A stretch of DNA of 64,000 nt, taken from positions 310,001 to 374,000 of the forward strand of contig NZ_OMKW01000004.1 of NCBI RefSeq assembly GCF_900302495.1, given 5' to 3'. A model generated the notes under the pieces. That model made no database searches, was not told where the DNA came from, and worked only from the letters and a program-made list of their open reading frames with translations. Position 1 is the first letter of the stretch. Every line of letters starts with the position of its first letter. Position numbers and translations under genes: made by a program. The stretch comes from Pontivivens insulae. Lineage in GTDB: Bacteria > Pseudomonadota > Alphaproteobacteria > Rhodobacterales > Rhodobacteraceae. Positions 63,746 through 64,000 of this stretch are shown here, one piece after another.

Positions 63746-64000
63746 ACGGCCTGATCCTGATCGACATCCAGCGCGCCTTTGATGCGGCGCGCTGGGGTGA
63801 TTATTGGGGTGCGCGCAACAACCCGGAGGCCGAGGCCAATGCCGGGCGCCTGCTGGAGACGTGGCGCAAGCGGGCCCTGCCGGTTTTTCATGTCTGCCAT
63901 CATTCGACGAACCCGGCCTCGCCGCTTTATGGCGCGGATGGACAGGGTTTTCACCCGGCAGTGGAACCGCTGGCCGAAGAGCTTGTCTTCCCGAAATCGG
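63742..64000 (+). CDS. Isochorismatase-like cysteine hydrolase (5' part, cut by window edge)
   Basis: 86 codons visible from TTG 63742, which overlaps the glpX stop as TTGA. LILIDIQRAF holds the catalytic aspartate, PVFHVCHHSTNP and SPLYGADGQGFHPAVEPL are the second strand and loop of the family. The lysine and cysteine of the triad would lie beyond the window. The TTG start is unusual but no better start lies nearby, and the overlap suggests translational coupling to glpX. Substrate unknown. Confidence 0.8.
   Translation, partial: MNGLILIDIQRAFDAARWGDYWGARNNPEAEANAGRLLETWRKRALPVFHVCHHSTNPASPLYGADGQGFHPAVEPLAEELVFPKS

Overview
The window (about 60% G+C) looks like chromosomal DNA of an alphaproteobacterium of the Rhodobacteraceae/Roseobacter group. 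Pointers are an ALAS-type hemA behind an FnrL-type box, a RegB-like redox kinase, the dgcN-dgcA D-glutamate pair, the short-form prolyl-tRNA synthetase, an AddAB nuclease with the alphaproteobacterial AddB, and short extragenic repeats of a kind I associate with this family. Genes are densely packed, with many 4-base ATGA/GTGA overlaps. I see no insertion sequence, prophage, CRISPR array, tRNA or rRNA. Two genes are cut by the window edges: a ComM-like ATPase on the left and a cysteine hydrolase on the right.

Layout. 1-10.3 kb is a haem/redox block: comM (partial), a KpsS-like protein, hemE, a TetR regulator divergent from a DUF3817 + HemJ/CopD-like pair with two identical 18-bp palindromes between them, hemA, a cytochrome c, a methylglyoxal synthase, a RegB-like kinase and a PAS protein with a degenerate kinase domain. 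10.3-19.1 kb is one run of overlapping genes, tsaE-amgK-murU-addB-addA-trxA, closed by a strong terminator. 19.2-26.5 kb holds an EI24/CysZ-like protein, a nitroreductase, an SMP-30-like protein, cobalamin genes cbiB and cobC, a glutathionyl-hydroquinone reductase and a TsuA/YeeE-type transporter.

26.6-35.9 kb is the least conventional part. The OpgC and OpgH glucan genes flank a tightly overlapping four-gene operon (MDR dehydrogenase, catalytically altered PTPS/QueD-like protein, GT4 glycosyltransferase, SAM methyltransferase), with a RibD-C reductase and cytochrome b561 converging on it. This reads like an uncharacterised pathway that makes a glycosylated, methylated pterin- or pyrimidine-derived compound. 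It is my main candidate for an undescribed system.

35.9-41.5 kb carries dgcN-dgcA-D-amino acid transaminase, the small SRP RNA, a DUF202 protein, recR, a PA3286-like KAS III and ybaB. 41.6-50.1 kb has a DUF2254 protein, a UspA protein behind an FNR-like box, ppk1 and ppx split by an orphan DctP gene, and proS. 50.2-56.8 kb has a PQQ sugar dehydrogenase, rpmH-rnpA-yidD, a TVP38 membrane protein paired with a MerA-like flavoprotein, tdk and a desaturase. 56.8-64 kb has carB, exoD, a lipoprotein esterase, a BASS transporter, glpX and the partial hydrolase.

All functions are read from the sequence and family knowledge; no search was run. Start codons were moved from the longest frame where a ribosome-binding site, gene overlap or family length argued for it.
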